Origin: Paraburkholderia tagetis
GTDB taxonomy: Bacteria; Pseudomonadota; Gammaproteobacteria; Burkholderiales; Burkholderiaceae
DNA: 64,000 nucleotides
Assembly: GCF_022213065.1 (NCBI RefSeq)
Contig: NZ_JAKLJA010000002.1
Coordinates: 248,001-312,000, forward strand
Reading direction: 5' to 3'
Within the stretch, counting starts at the first letter, position 1, and every line of letters starts with the position of its first letter. Positions 1 to 8,973 of the stretch are shown here, piece after piece. The notes beneath the pieces are model-generated. The model saw only the letters and a program-made list of their open reading frames with translations, was not told the DNA's origin and made no database searches. The translations under genes and the position numbers were made by a program.

Positions 1-2
1 CG

Positions 3-542
3 GCGAACAGCCGCGCGGAAACCTTCGTGGCGCTGCGCGCGCACATCAATAACTGGCGCTGGGCCAACGTGCCGTTCTTCCTGCGCACGGGCAAGCGCAT
101 GCAAAAGCGCCAGTCGGAGATCGTGATCGAATTCGCGGATCTGCCCTTCTCGATCTTCCCGAGCGGGCCGCGCAACTACGGCAACCGTCTCGTGATCCAG
201 CTCCAGCCCGAAGAGTCGATCCAGTTGCAGATGCTCGCAAAGGAGCCGGGCAGCGGCATGAACATGCTGCCGGTGAGCCTGAATCTCGACCTGCAGCAAG
301 CGATTCCGGAGCGCCGCGCGGAAGCCTACGAACGCCTGCTCGTCGACGTGATTCGCGGGCGCCTCACGCACTTCATGCGCCGCGACGAACTGGAAGCCGC
401 CTGGAGCTGGGTGGAGCCGATTCTCAACGGCTGGAAGGAGCTCAACGACCGTCCGCGCATCTATACGGCGGGCACGTTCGGGCCGGCCGCTTCTTCGGCG
501 CTGCTCGCGCGCGAGGGTATGTCGTGGGCCGAGGAGGCTTGA
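3..542 (+). CDS. zwf: Glucose-6-phosphate 1-dehydrogenase, C-terminal part (5' truncated by window edge)
   Basis: This is the last 179 codons of glucose-6-phosphate dehydrogenase, the NADP-linked cytoplasmic enzyme that opens the pentose-phosphate and Entner-Doudoroff routes. The open frame runs in from the left edge (first complete codon at base 3), so no start is visible. The residues match the C-terminal alpha+beta domain: the stretch around NNWRWANVPFFLRTGKRM, then YERLLVDVIRGRLTHFMRRDELEAAW and the closing NDRPRIYTAGTFGP. The N-terminal NADP fold lies outside the window. The stop is followed by a strong GC hairpin. Identification is secure from these conserved blocks. Confidence 0.95.
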   Translation, partial: ANSRAETFVALRAHINNWRWANVPFFLRTGKRMQKRQSEIVIEFADLPFSIFPSGPRNYGNRLVIQLQPEESIQLQMLAKEPGSGMNMLPVSLNLDLQQAIPERRAEAYERLLVDVIRGRLTHFMRRDELEAAWSWVEPILNGWKELNDRPRIYTAGTFGPAASSALLAREGMSWAEEA

Positions 543-578
543 GCCGGGCTTTGAACCGGGCTTGAGCGAGCTTTGAAC

Positions 579-610
579 CGGCGCGCGCCAGGGTTGACTG
601 GCGCGCGCCG
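579..610. terminator. GC-rich hairpin between convergent zwf and small membrane gene
   Basis: A perfect 13-bp inverted repeat (arms 579-591 and 598-610, core GGCGCGCGCCAG / CTGGCGCGCGCC, 6-base loop) lies just after the zwf stop and just before the end of the convergent small gene. There is no clear T-run on either side, so it may be a transcription barrier for both strands rather than a classical intrinsic terminator. Confidence 0.5.
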
Positions 611-615
611 CGGCT

Positions 616-810
616 TCAGGAGCGCCCGCTCCGCTTGCCGCCATCGCGTGCGGACGCGCCCTCGGCGCCCGCGCGATCGGGGCGGAACAGATCGAGCCCC
701 GCGAACACCACCACGCCGCTCAGCGCCATCATCGGCACCGAATGCCGGCCAAGATAGAGAATCGCGGCAGCAAGCCACGTCGAAATAAAGAAAGCAGCCA
801 TGCGCCGCAT
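616..810 (-). CDS. Small membrane protein of unknown function (64 aa)
   Basis: A 64-residue protein beginning MRRMAAFFISTWLAAAIL. It has two hydrophobic stretches (about residues 4-20 and 26-42) followed by a short charged tail rich in Arg, Asp and Gly, so it is probably an inner-membrane protein with two helices. The start at 810 is favoured over longer in-frame starts because a GGAG sequence lies 7 bases upstream. It faces zwf across a hairpin and has no operon partner. I do not recognise a family. Confidence 0.65.
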   Translation of the reverse strand: MRRMAAFFISTWLAAAILYLGRHSVPMMALSGVVVFAGLDLFRPDRAGAEGASARDGGKRSGRS

Positions 811-1008
811 GATGAAACTCCAGAACCCATAATGCACGCCGCCATGCCACGACGGCGCGACGGCGCGCCTGTCCCGCGTGCTTCCCGTGCGCCTGTAGAA
901 GCGCGGCCGTGGCGCAAGCGGACTTGCGTGCCAGTGCCTGTTCCCGCCTATAAGCCCTAGCTGCAAACCCTAACCGCGCACCCTGACGGCGAACCCCAAC
1001 CGCGAGCG

Positions 1009-1425
1009 CTAACCGAGCGTCGCGCGCACGGTGCGCAGCCGGCTCACGGTATCCACGAACGCCTCGCCGCCCAGCGAGCGCTTGATGCGGCCCGTGACCT
1101 GCGCGCTTGCGTGATTGAGCGCCTCGCGTATTGACGTGGCCTGTACGGTGGGCACGATCGCCACCTCGCGCTGGTCGCCGACGGTGCGCTGGCGCGCCAC
1201 GTAGCCGCGCGCCTCGAGCCCGTCGAGCACGCGCGTGGCCGTGGGCCGCGCAATGGAGAGCAGGTCCGCCAGCTCGCGCTGCAGCGATCCGGGCCGCTCG
1301 AGCACCGCGCGCAGCATGAAACCCTGCGGCGGCGTGAGGCCAAAAGGCACGAACGCCTCGGACCACTCGCGTTCGAGCCGGCGCGCGAGCGCCGACGTGT
1401 TGAAGTAGAGGCACTGATCGAACAT
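1009..1425 (-). CDS. MarR-family transcriptional regulator
   Basis: A winged-helix DNA-binding repressor of the MarR type, about 138 residues. The helix-turn-helix is visible in RPGSLQRELADLLSIARPTATRVLDGLEARGYV, followed by the wing (RQRTVGDQREVAI). It is divergent from the zinc alcohol dehydrogenase at 1679 with about 250 bases between them, the usual layout for a MarR protein that controls its neighbour; that control is inferred. No ribosome-binding site decides between the start used here and one seven codons upstream (1446). Confidence 0.85.
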   Translation of the reverse strand: MFDQCLYFNTSALARRLEREWSEAFVPFGLTPPQGFMLRAVLERPGSLQRELADLLSIARPTATRVLDGLEARGYVARQRTVGDQREVAIVPTVQATSIREALNHASAQVTGRIKRSLGGEAFVDTVSRLRTVRATLG

Positions 1426-1678
1426 GGCTACAGGATAAGCGATCATCGTTAGCTATGCAACCAACCGGACACAACAAGTCCCTGGTTTCAGGCCTTTTTC
1501 GAGCTTCCTGGATGCGATAATTCATCCGTTGTGCGAATTTTCTCGCCCCACATCTGCACGATGCCCGCAATCCTGAACCAAAAAAGAACGAGCGGACGAA
1601 TTTCGCGCGTATCCGTTATGATGTGAGCGACTCGACATCGCCTCACCGCTGCTACACCCCACTCCAACGGAGACATCG

Positions 1679-2749
1679 ATGCAGATGCGTTGTTACTGCG
1701 TGACCCACCACGGTCAGCCGCTCGAACTCGTCCAGCGCGAAACACCGCAACCCAAGGGCACCGAGGTGCTCGTGCGCGTGAAGGCCGCGGGACTCTGCCA
1801 TTCCGACCTGCATATCTGGGAGGGTTATTACGACCTGGGCGGCGGCAAGAAGCTCTCGCTCGCCGACCGCGGCATCAAGCTGCCGCTCACGCTGAGTCAT
1901 GAAATCTGCGGCGAAGTGGTTGCCGTGGGTCCAGAAGCGGGTCCTGAAGCGGGCGACGTGAAAGCCGGCACGATGGCGGTGGTGCATCCGTGGATCGGCT
2001 GCGGCGAATGCACGGCGTGCCTGCGCGGCGAGGAAAACATCTGCACCAAGCCGCAATCGCTCGGCGTGATGCGCGACGGCGGCTTCGCCGACTATGTGAT
2101 CGTGCCGCATCCGCGCTACCTGGTCGATCTCGGCAGCCTCGATCCGGTGCAGGCCGCGCCGCTCGCGTGCGCGGGCGTCACCACGTATTCGGCGATCAAA
2201 AAATTCGGCTCGCGCATTCATGAGGATCCGGTCGTGATCATCGGCGCGGGCGGCCTCGGCATGATGGCCATCGAGGTGCTGAAAGCGCTGGGCGCAAAAG
2301 GCGCCATCGTGGTGGACGTGGACGCCGCCAAGCGCGAGGCCGCGCTCAAGGAAGGCGCGCTGGCCGCCATCGACGCGCGCGCGCCCGACGCCGTCGAGCA
2401 GGTCGTCAAGGCCACCGGCGGCGGCGCCCGCGCCGTGCTCGACCTCGTGGGCGCGACGCCCACGGTAAAGCTCGCGCTCGATGCGTGCACGCGCGGCGGG
2501 CATGTGGTGATCGTCGGCTTGATGGGCGGCGACATCACGCTCTCGCTGCCGATCATTCCCATGCGCCCGTTGCGGATCGAGGGCAGCTATGTGGGCACGC
2601 TGCCCGAATTGCGCGAGCTGGTCGCGCTGATGCGCGAGGGCAAGATGCAGCCCTCGCCGGTGTCGAGCCGGCCGCTAGGCGAAATCAACGCGGCGCTCGA
2701 AGCGCTGGCGCAAGGCAAGGTGGTGGGGCGTCAAATCATGGTGCCTTGA
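1679..2749 (+). CDS. Zinc-dependent alcohol dehydrogenase (MDR superfamily)
   Basis: A 356-residue medium-chain dehydrogenase, cytoplasmic, expected to oxidise an alcohol with NAD. Catalytic zinc ligands are C40 (GLCHSDLH) and H74-E75; the structural zinc cysteines are C108, C111, C114 and C122. The Rossmann motif GAGGLG is followed by an acidic VVDVD strand end, which favours NAD over NADP. The usual GHE motif reads SHE here. A GGAG site precedes the ATG at good spacing. A terminator hairpin follows at 2788. The substrate cannot be read from sequence; the divergent MarR gene is a probable regulator. Confidence 0.88.
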   Translation: MQMRCYCVTHHGQPLELVQRETPQPKGTEVLVRVKAAGLCHSDLHIWEGYYDLGGGKKLSLADRGIKLPLTLSHEICGEVVAVGPEAGPEAGDVKAGTMAVVHPWIGCGECTACLRGEENICTKPQSLGVMRDGGFADYVIVPHPRYLVDLGSLDPVQAAPLACAGVTTYSAIKKFGSRIHEDPVVIIGAGGLGMMAIEVLKALGAKGAIVVDVDAAKREAALKEGALAAIDARAPDAVEQVVKATGGGARAVLDLVGATPTVKLALDACTRGGHVVIVGLMGGDITLSLPIIPMRPLRIEGSYVGTLPELRELVALMREGKMQPSPVSSRPLGEINAALEALAQGKVVGRQIMVP

Positions 2750-2787
2750 AGGCGGCCCAAGCGTTTGAACAAGTTGATGTAATCAAG

Positions 2788-2824
2788 AGGGGCGCACGCA
2801 TGGGCGGCGCCCCTGCTCTTTTCC
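2788..2824 (+). terminator. Intrinsic terminator after the alcohol dehydrogenase
   Basis: Stem AGGGGCGC (2788-2795) pairs with GCGCCCCT (2807-2814), followed by GCTCTTTTCC. It sits 39 bases after the alcohol dehydrogenase stop and separates it from the convergent aldo/keto reductase. Confidence 0.65.
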
Positions 2825-2858
2825 AAAGATTTACTTTGGATGTCAAATCAATTCACGA

Positions 2859-3854
2859 TCAGCGCGCGGCATCGCCCAGTCGATACGCCGCGCTCGCTTC
2901 GTCCAGTTGCGTCTTCAGCGCGGGATCGAGCGCGAGATCGGCGGCGGCAATCGACGCATCGAGCTGCTCGGGCCGGCTCGCGCCAATCAGCGCCGAAGTC
3001 ACGAGCGGATTGGCCAGCACCCACGCAATCGACGCGGTCGTGAGCGAATGCCCCGCCTGCCCGACGATGCCGCGCAGCGTCTCGATGGTCTCGAACTCGC
3101 GCGCGTGCCAGTAGCGGTCGTGATACATCTTCCCGGCCACGCCCACGCTTTGCGTGAAGCGGCCTTCGGCGGGCGCGCTGTCCTGCTGGTACTTGCCGGT
3201 GAGGAGGCCGCCCGCGAGCGGGTTGTACGGAATCACGGCGAGCCCCTCTTCGCCCGCGAGCGGCAGCAACTCGCGCTCGATCTGGCGAAACAGCAGGTTG
3301 TAGCGCGGCTGCACCGAAACGAAGCGCGCGCAGCGCAAAACATCGGCACGGCCGAGCGCGCGTGCGAGCCGGTAAGCCAGGAAATTCGACACGCCGATAT
3401 AGCGCGCCTTGCCCGCGCGCACGATCGTGTCGAGCGCTTCGAGCGTTTCGTCGATTGGGGTGTTCTGGTCGTCGGAGTGGAGCTGGTAGAGATCGACGTA
3501 GTCGGTGTGGAGGCGGCGCAGCGAGGCGTCGATGGCATCGAGCAAGTGCTTGCGCGACGCGCCCTGATCCCACGGCGACGGCCCGACCTTGCCCACGGCC
3601 TTGGTCGCCACGATGAAGCGCTCGCGCCGGCCCTTGAGCCAGCGCCCGACGATCTCCTCCGTGCGCCCAGCGTGCGTTTCGCCGCCGCCGAGCGGGTAGA
3701 CGTCGGCGGTGTCGATGAAGTTGATGCCGGCGTCGGCGGCCTTGTCGAGGATGAGACGGGACGCGTCCTCTTCGGTCTGCAAGCCGAAGGTCATCGTACC
3801 GAGACACAGACGCGAAACGGAAAGGCCAGTGTGGCCAAAACGGCGATATTGCAT
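2859..3854 (-). CDS. Aldo/keto reductase
   Basis: A 331-residue NADPH-dependent oxidoreductase of the aldo/keto reductase superfamily, close to the YajO/Tas-like group by sequence style. It starts MQYRRFGHTGLSVSRLCLGTMTFG. The catalytic tetrad region is seen as D-x-A-D-V-Y (FIDTADVYPLGG), the lysine in FIVATK, and the histidine in LYQLHSDD. The C-terminal cofactor part is SALIGASRPEQLD. The start at 3854 has an AGGAG site 7-8 bases upstream; a longer in-frame extension upstream was not used. It is monocistronic and convergent with the alcohol dehydrogenase. Substrate unknown. Confidence 0.9.
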   Translation of the reverse strand: MQYRRFGHTGLSVSRLCLGTMTFGLQTEEDASRLILDKAADAGINFIDTADVYPLGGGETHAGRTEEIVGRWLKGRRERFIVATKAVGKVGPSPWDQGASRKHLLDAIDASLRRLHTDYVDLYQLHSDDQNTPIDETLEALDTIVRAGKARYIGVSNFLAYRLARALGRADVLRCARFVSVQPRYNLLFRQIERELLPLAGEEGLAVIPYNPLAGGLLTGKYQQDSAPAEGRFTQSVGVAGKMYHDRYWHAREFETIETLRGIVGQAGHSLTTASIAWVLANPLVTSALIGASRPEQLDASIAAADLALDPALKTQLDEASAAYRLGDAAR

Positions 3855-4131
3855 CGGATGCTCCTCTCTCTCTGGCAATGCGGTGCGGTGCTGTGCTGTG
3901 TGATACGCACGATACGCACAATGCTGCGAAGCATAGCGCGAGCGCGCCGAGCCTGCCGGGCGCGGGTGCTGCGCCTTACGATATTGAAATGCCGGTTGCG
4001 ATGGCGGGTCGCGGTGGATTGAGATGGATTCCGATTGCTCGAACAGGCGGCCCTGGCACGCTCTAATCGCGCCGTTACCCACGCGCGGCCTGACGTAAGC
4101 TCGGAGCATCCCTTCCCTTCGCCCGCTCCAC

Positions 4132-6327
4132 GTGACCTCGACGCCCGCCGACGCGCCCCTGCACCCCGACCGCCAGCAAGAAGCGAGCGCGCTCAGCGCA
4201 CAAGGCCGCTACGCCGAGGCGTTCGACGTGCTCGCAGCGCTCGTCGGCACGCACGCGCGCGCGGACGACGCGGATCTCGCCGAAACGCTCCATCTCGCGG
4301 CGCTCTGCGCCCTGGGTGCGGGCAAGACCGACGCGGCCCATGCGCTGTGGCAGCGCTGCATCGACGCGAAGCCCGCGTTCGTGGATGCCTGGCACGGCCT
4401 CGCCGCGATGCTCACGGCGCTCGGCCAGTGGCCCGCCGCCGAAACGCTCTGGCGGCGCCTGCTCGCCGTGGCCCCCGCGCATGCGGATGCGCACAGCAAT
4501 CTCGGCATCGTGCTGCATCGCCTCGGGCGCGCGCAGGAAGCGGAGCTCGCGTATCGCATGGCGCTCGCACAGCAGCCCGGGCACGTGGACGCCCATTACA
4601 ACCTCGGCATCGTCCTGCAGGAAGCCGGCCGCGGCGACGAAGCCGAAGCGGCTTACCGCGCGGCGCTCGCGGCCAATCCGCACCATGCTCGCGCGCACAA
4701 CAATCTCGGCACGCTGCTGCGCGCGCGCGGACGCCTCGACGAAGCCGAGGAGGCCTGGCGCCAGGCGCTGCTCGCCGAGCCGCAATATCCCGAGGCGCTG
4801 AACAATTACGGGGCATTGCTCAAGTCGCTCGGCAGGCTGATGGAAGCGGAGCTGGCGTGTCGTCTCGCCATCAAAATCCGGCCGGATTATGTCGAGGCGC
4901 TCAACAACCTCGGCTGCGTGCTCACGGAGCTCAAGCGCCAGCCCGAAGCCGAATTGCTCTACCGGCAAGCGCTCGCGCTGCGCCCCGGCCATGTCGAAGC
5001 GCATTACAACCTGGGCGTCGCGCTGCAACAGCTCGAACGCTACCCCGAAGCCGAGACGGCCTGGCGCACGGCGCTGCGGCTCGCCCCGGCGCATGCGCAG
5101 ACGCTCAACAACCTCGGCGGCATGCTGGGCATGCTCGGCCGTCTGCCGGAAGCGCGCGCGATGCTGGAACAGGCGCTCGAATGCGACGCCCATATCGCGC
5201 AGACCCATTTCAATCTGGGCGGCGTACTGAAGGAGCTGGGCGCGCTCGACGAAGCCGAAGCCGCGTACCGTCGCGCCATTGCGCTCGCGCCCGATTACGG
5301 CGACGCCCTGTTTCGACTCGCCACGCTGCTCATCACCATGGGCCGCTACGAGGAAGGCTGGCGCCTCTACGAACGGCGCTACGAAAACGCGGGCTTCGTG
5401 CATTTCGCCTCGCGCGAAATGCTGGGCTGCGCGCAATGGCAAGGCGAGCCGCTGGCCGGGAAATCGCTGCTGCTATGGCAAGAGGATGGCCTTGGCGACA
5501 TGCTCCAGTTCGCCCGCTACGCGCGCCTCCTCAAAGACCTCGGCGCGGCGCACGTAGCGTTCGGCTGCGTCGACGCCCTGCACCGCGTGCTCGCGGGCGT
5601 TGAAGGCATCGATGCCGTGCTCAGCCACGCCGAAGCCGCCGCGCGCACTACACAACTCAACTCGCAACTCAACTCGCAATTCAACTCGCCAGTCGACCCG
5701 CGGTTCGACTACTGGGCGAGCCCGCTGAGCCTGCCGCTGCACCTGGCCACCACCGTCGACACGACGCCGCCGCCGATTCGCATCGACCCGGACCCCGCGC
5801 TCGTACACAAGTGGGCCGCGCGCCTCGAAACGCTGGGCGCCGGTCCGCGCATCGGGCTCGTCTGGAAAGGCAACCCGAAGCACCACAACGACCCCCATCG
5901 CTCGATTCCCTCGCTCGCGGCGCTCGCCCCGCTCTGGAGCGTGCCTGGACTGAAATTCGTGAGCCTGCAAAAGGGCGCGGGAGAAGACGAAGCGAACGCG
6001 GCGCAGCACGCGGGCGCCGGTGCGCGGCAGCCGATCCTGCACCTGGGCGCCGAGATTGCCGATTTCGTGGATACGGCGGCCATCGTCGCGCAGCTCGACC
6101 TGCTGATCTGCGTGGATACTTCGACGGCTCACCTGGCCGCCTCGCTCGGCACGCCCTGCTGGGTGATGCTGCCAGGCCGCGACGTGGACTGGCGCTGGCT
6201 TCATGCGCGCGAGGATTCGCCGTGGTATCCGCAAACGGTGCGGCTGTTCCGGCAGAGCGCCGACGAAACGTGGAGCGCGCCCATCGAGCGCGTGCGGCAG
6301 GCGTGTGTGGAGCGGTTCAGCCGATAA
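4132..6327 (+). CDS. TPR protein with C-terminal glycosyltransferase-like domain
   Basis: A 731-residue protein. Roughly residues 10-420 form about ten to twelve tetratricopeptide repeats (recurring HxNLGxxLxxxGRxxEAExxYRxAL pattern). The C-terminal half resembles the heptosyltransferase/GT9-like or OGT-like domain often fused to TPRs: LLWQEDGLGDMLQFARYARLL, then RIGLVWKGNPKHHND, and CVDTSTAHLAASLGTPCWVMLP. It probably moves a sugar onto a protein or glycan, with the TPRs binding the acceptor, but this is inference. The start is GTG without a clear ribosome-binding site, so the N-terminus is uncertain. A three-unit QLNS repeat interrupts the junction to the catalytic half. Confidence 0.85.
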   Translation: MTSTPADAPLHPDRQQEASALSAQGRYAEAFDVLAALVGTHARADDADLAETLHLAALCALGAGKTDAAHALWQRCIDAKPAFVDAWHGLAAMLTALGQWPAAETLWRRLLAVAPAHADAHSNLGIVLHRLGRAQEAELAYRMALAQQPGHVDAHYNLGIVLQEAGRGDEAEAAYRAALAANPHHARAHNNLGTLLRARGRLDEAEEAWRQALLAEPQYPEALNNYGALLKSLGRLMEAELACRLAIKIRPDYVEALNNLGCVLTELKRQPEAELLYRQALALRPGHVEAHYNLGVALQQLERYPEAETAWRTALRLAPAHAQTLNNLGGMLGMLGRLPEARAMLEQALECDAHIAQTHFNLGGVLKELGALDEAEAAYRRAIALAPDYGDALFRLATLLITMGRYEEGWRLYERRYENAGFVHFASREMLGCAQWQGEPLAGKSLLLWQEDGLGDMLQFARYARLLKDLGAAHVAFGCVDALHRVLAGVEGIDAVLSHAEAAARTTQLNSQLNSQFNSPVDPRFDYWASPLSLPLHLATTVDTTPPPIRIDPDPALVHKWAARLETLGAGPRIGLVWKGNPKHHNDPHRSIPSLAALAPLWSVPGLKFVSLQKGAGEDEANAAQHAGAGARQPILHLGAEIADFVDTAAIVAQLDLLICVDTSTAHLAASLGTPCWVMLPGRDVDWRWLHAREDSPWYPQTVRLFRQSADETWSAPIERVRQACVERFSR
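5653..5688 (+). repeat. 12-bp tandem repeat (3 copies) inside the TPR gene
   Basis: Three adjacent units of CAACTCAACTCG (third copy with two changes), encoding QLNS-QLNS-QFNS. The copies are in frame, so gain or loss of a unit keeps the reading frame. Confidence 0.85.
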
Positions 6328-6387
6328 GGCACTCTTGGACGGCCCGGAATTCGCACCCGAGCGGACGTGGATGCGCCGGCCCCGGCT

Positions 6388-6621
6388 TCAGTCCCAGATA
6401 TTGCGAAACGCCACCGCAGCGATCACCGGCACGCAAAGCACGAGCGGGATCGCGAAATAAGGCATCTCCCGGTCGACGACCCAGCTGCGGATCAGCCAAC
6501 CCACGCCTAGCGCGAGCGTGAGCACGCCCACGAGGGCGGTCAGCGTGTTGAGCAGCCAGGTGGGCGGCTGCTTGCGCTTCTTCTGGTCTTCCTTCTGGTC
6601 TTCCGTGGGAGACGGTTTCAT
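6388..6621 (-). CDS. Small two-helix membrane protein, unknown function (77 aa)
   Basis: A short protein with a charged N-terminus (MKPSPTEDQKEDQKKRKQPP) and two hydrophobic segments at about residues 22-43 and 53-72. It is convergent with the TPR gene. The N-terminus is probably cytoplasmic by the positive-inside rule. No family recognised and no strong ribosome-binding site; support comes from clear membrane segments and lack of a competing frame. Confidence 0.6.
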   Translation of the reverse strand: MKPSPTEDQKEDQKKRKQPPTWLLNTLTALVGVLTLALGVGWLIRSWVVDREMPYFAIPLVLCVPVIAAVAFRNIWD

Positions 6622-6762
6622 CGGGCGTTGAGCGTTGTGCGCTTCAGAGCGTCCCGGCCGGGGCGCTGATCAGGCAATTTTACTCTCGATGCCCGGCGGC
6701 AAGCAGATAGGGACAGGTCCAGCCGCGGCCGCGCGCCATAGCATTTTGCGGCGCCGGAAAAG

Positions 6763-6789
6763 AAAAAAGCCCGCCTGGAGGGGCGGGCT
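6763..6789 (-). terminator. Intrinsic terminator for the SulP transporter
   Basis: On the minus strand, stem AGCCCGCC / GGCGGGCT (6782-6789 with 6768-6775, 6-base loop) is followed by a run of T (the A-run 6763-6768 on the plus strand). It lies about 160 bases past the stop of the SulP gene. Confidence 0.8.
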
Positions 6790-6947
6790 GAATCCATATC
6801 GGAGGAGACATGGAGGAGACAAATCAATTCTAGGGTTTTCCCCTAGCATTTGCAAGCGTTTTTTTGTGGCGATTGGCTAATTTTCTGAAATCAGGCCTTT
6901 TCTCGACCTTGGTGACCTTGGTGACCTTGCGGCCCGGCTTTACCCGA

Positions 6948-8447
6948 CTACACGCGCACCTCGCCGAGCCGCACCTCAACCTGCGCGCGCGCCAGCAATC
7001 CCTTGCAACGCGGCGAGAGATTCGCCAACACGAGATGTTTTCCGGTGCGTTCATAGCGCGCCTGCACCGCCTCCAGCGCGGCAATCGCGGAGTGGTCGGC
7101 CACCTGCAGATGCGCGCAGTCGAGCCGCACCTGTGCCGGGTCGCGTGCCGGATCGAAGAGCATCTGGAAATGCGCCGCCGAGGCGAAGAACAGCGTGCCG
7201 CGCGGAACATAGACGCGCTCGCCCGAGGCTTCGTCGCGCGTCTCGCAACGGAACTCGCGCGCGTGCTGCCACGCGAAATTCAGCGAAGCGATGACGATGC
7301 CGCAAAGCACGGCCGTCGCCAGATCGGTGCAGACGGTAATGACCGTCACGGCGACGATCACCACCGCGTCGTTGCGCGGCACCTTGTGCAGCACGCGCAG
7401 CGAGCCCCACGCGAAGGTCTGCCCCGCGACGATGAACATCACGCCCACCAGCGCCGCGAGCGGAATGCGCTCGATCAGCGGCGAGAGGCACAGGATGAAC
7501 AGCAGGATCATGACGCCGCTCGTCACGCCCGAAACGCGCGAGCGCCCGCCCGAGCCCAGATTGATGACGGTCTGGCCGATCATCGCGCAGCCGCCCATCG
7601 CGCCGAACATTCCCGCCGCCACGTTAGCCGCGCCCAGCGCCACGCATTCGCGGTTGGGCTGGCCGCGCGTGCCGGTCACGTCGTCGGTGAGATTGAGCGT
7701 GAGCAGCGTCTCCAGCAGGCCCACGAGCGACATCAGCACGGCATACGGAAGCACGATGCGCAGCGTGTCCATGTTCATCGGCACGGACGGCATGCTGAAG
7801 ACGGGCAGGCCGCCCGCGATGTGCGCCATGTCGCCGAGCGTGCGCGCGGGCAAATGCAGAAGCGCCGCCGCCGCGCCCACGCCCACGATGGCGACCAGCG
7901 CGGGCGGCACGGACCGGGTGAGACGCGGCACGACGAACACGATCGCCATCGTGAGCGCGACGAGCCCACCCATCAGCCACAATGCCGCGCCGTGCATCCA
8001 TTCCATGCCATGCGCGCCGGGCGCCTTGAAATGCTCGAGCTGCGCACGCGCGATGATGATCGCGAGGCCGTTCACGAAGCCGAGCATCACCGGGTGCGGC
8101 ACCATGCGAATCAGCTTGCCGAGCTTGAGCGCGCCGAACAGCAACATCAGCACACCGCCGAGTATGACGGTGGCGAACAGGTATTGCGGACCGTGCTGCA
8201 CCACGAGCGCCACGATCACGACGGCCATGGAGCCCGCCGCGCCGCTGATCATGCCGGGCCGGCCGCCGAACAGCGCCGTGATCGTGCAGATGAAGAATGC
8301 GCCATAGAGGCCCATCAACGGATTCAGATGCGCGACGAGCGCGAAGGCGATGCACTCGGGCACGAGCGCGAACGATGAAGTGAGGCCGGCGAGCAATTCG
8401 CTGCGCAACGAGGAAAGCCGGCTGGGGCCGGAACGGGCGGTTTCCAT
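6948..8447 (-). CDS. SulP-family inorganic anion transporter with STAS domain
   Basis: A 499-residue inner-membrane permease of the SLC26/SulP family, which carries sulfate, bicarbonate or other anions. It starts at RSELLAGLTSSFALVPECIAFALVAHLNPLMGLYGAF, the family's first membrane segments, and continues through about ten to twelve helices, with the GCAMIGQTVINLGSGGRSRVSG signature in the middle. The last 100 or so residues (TLFFASAAHFQMLFDP onward) form the regulatory STAS domain. It is monocistronic with its own terminator. The ion carried cannot be told from sequence. Confidence 0.9.
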   Translation of the reverse strand: METARSGPSRLSSLRSELLAGLTSSFALVPECIAFALVAHLNPLMGLYGAFFICTITALFGGRPGMISGAAGSMAVVIVALVVQHGPQYLFATVILGGVLMLLFGALKLGKLIRMVPHPVMLGFVNGLAIIIARAQLEHFKAPGAHGMEWMHGAALWLMGGLVALTMAIVFVVPRLTRSVPPALVAIVGVGAAAALLHLPARTLGDMAHIAGGLPVFSMPSVPMNMDTLRIVLPYAVLMSLVGLLETLLTLNLTDDVTGTRGQPNRECVALGAANVAAGMFGAMGGCAMIGQTVINLGSGGRSRVSGVTSGVMILLFILCLSPLIERIPLAALVGVMFIVAGQTFAWGSLRVLHKVPRNDAVVIVAVTVITVCTDLATAVLCGIVIASLNFAWQHAREFRCETRDEASGERVYVPRGTLFFASAAHFQMLFDPARDPAQVRLDCAHLQVADHSAIAALEAVQARYERTGKHLVLANLSPRCKGLLARAQVEVRLGEVRV

Positions 8448-8973
8448 GGGACGGTACGGTTGACTGCCGCTTCAGACGAGAGCGGCATCGGCAAAACGCC
8501 GGGGGCGGGACGAACGAGACCGCGCATCCTAACAGAATTGGGGCAGACGCACCGGCCAGCAAGACGCTCGCCTGAGCGCCATCCACGAGTGCCGAGGTCG
8601 ATCGGCAAGCGCAAGCCTTGCGCCGGCTTCGGTCATGGGCCATAGCGACATCCGTTGTGCTGGCAACTATCTCGCTTGCTGCGTGCTGCCATGGCGACAG
8701 CGTGTCGGCGCCAGGCGCGCACCGCAAACGTGCCGATCCATTCCGATGAAGCCGCGCAAGCACCGGATTGCGCCACACCCGTACCGTGCGCCTCATGGCG
8801 ACGGACAACGCCTGTGGCTCGTCTGCAAAACGCGCGAAGCGGTGGCAAAATAGGCAGCTTTCGCGCTTTCAGGCAGCGCTTTCAGGCAGCTCTCCGACCG
8901 CGGCGCCTCCCGCGTTGCCGCGCGCGGCGCCCCGCTTCCCCACCGTTGCACCGTTGAAGAGGATCGTCCCATC
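8448..8973. other. Intergenic region without a convincing gene
   Basis: About 525 bases between the divergent SulP transporter and the aldehyde dehydrogenase. Open frames here are short and have no ribosome-binding site or protein-like composition. A 15-base direct repeat (GCGCTTTCAGGCAGC, two adjacent copies near 8862-8891) lies in front of the dehydrogenase. Promoters for both flanking genes must lie here, but no hexamer pair stands out. Confidence 0.5.

Noticed and set aside
1484..1515. TCAGGCCTTTTTCGA motif similar to one at 6889-6905
   Set aside because: Only about 15 bases with differences, not in equivalent positions; likely chance.
461..1570. Long minus-strand open frame (369 codons) across the zwf end and the MarR gene
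   Set aside because: Arg/Ala-rich composition typical of out-of-frame GC-rich DNA, and it overlaps zwf and MarR, which have recognisable domains.
6864..8378. Plus-strand open frame of 504 codons opposite the SulP gene
   Set aside because: Antisense to a clear transporter; rich in His, Arg and Glu with no domain.
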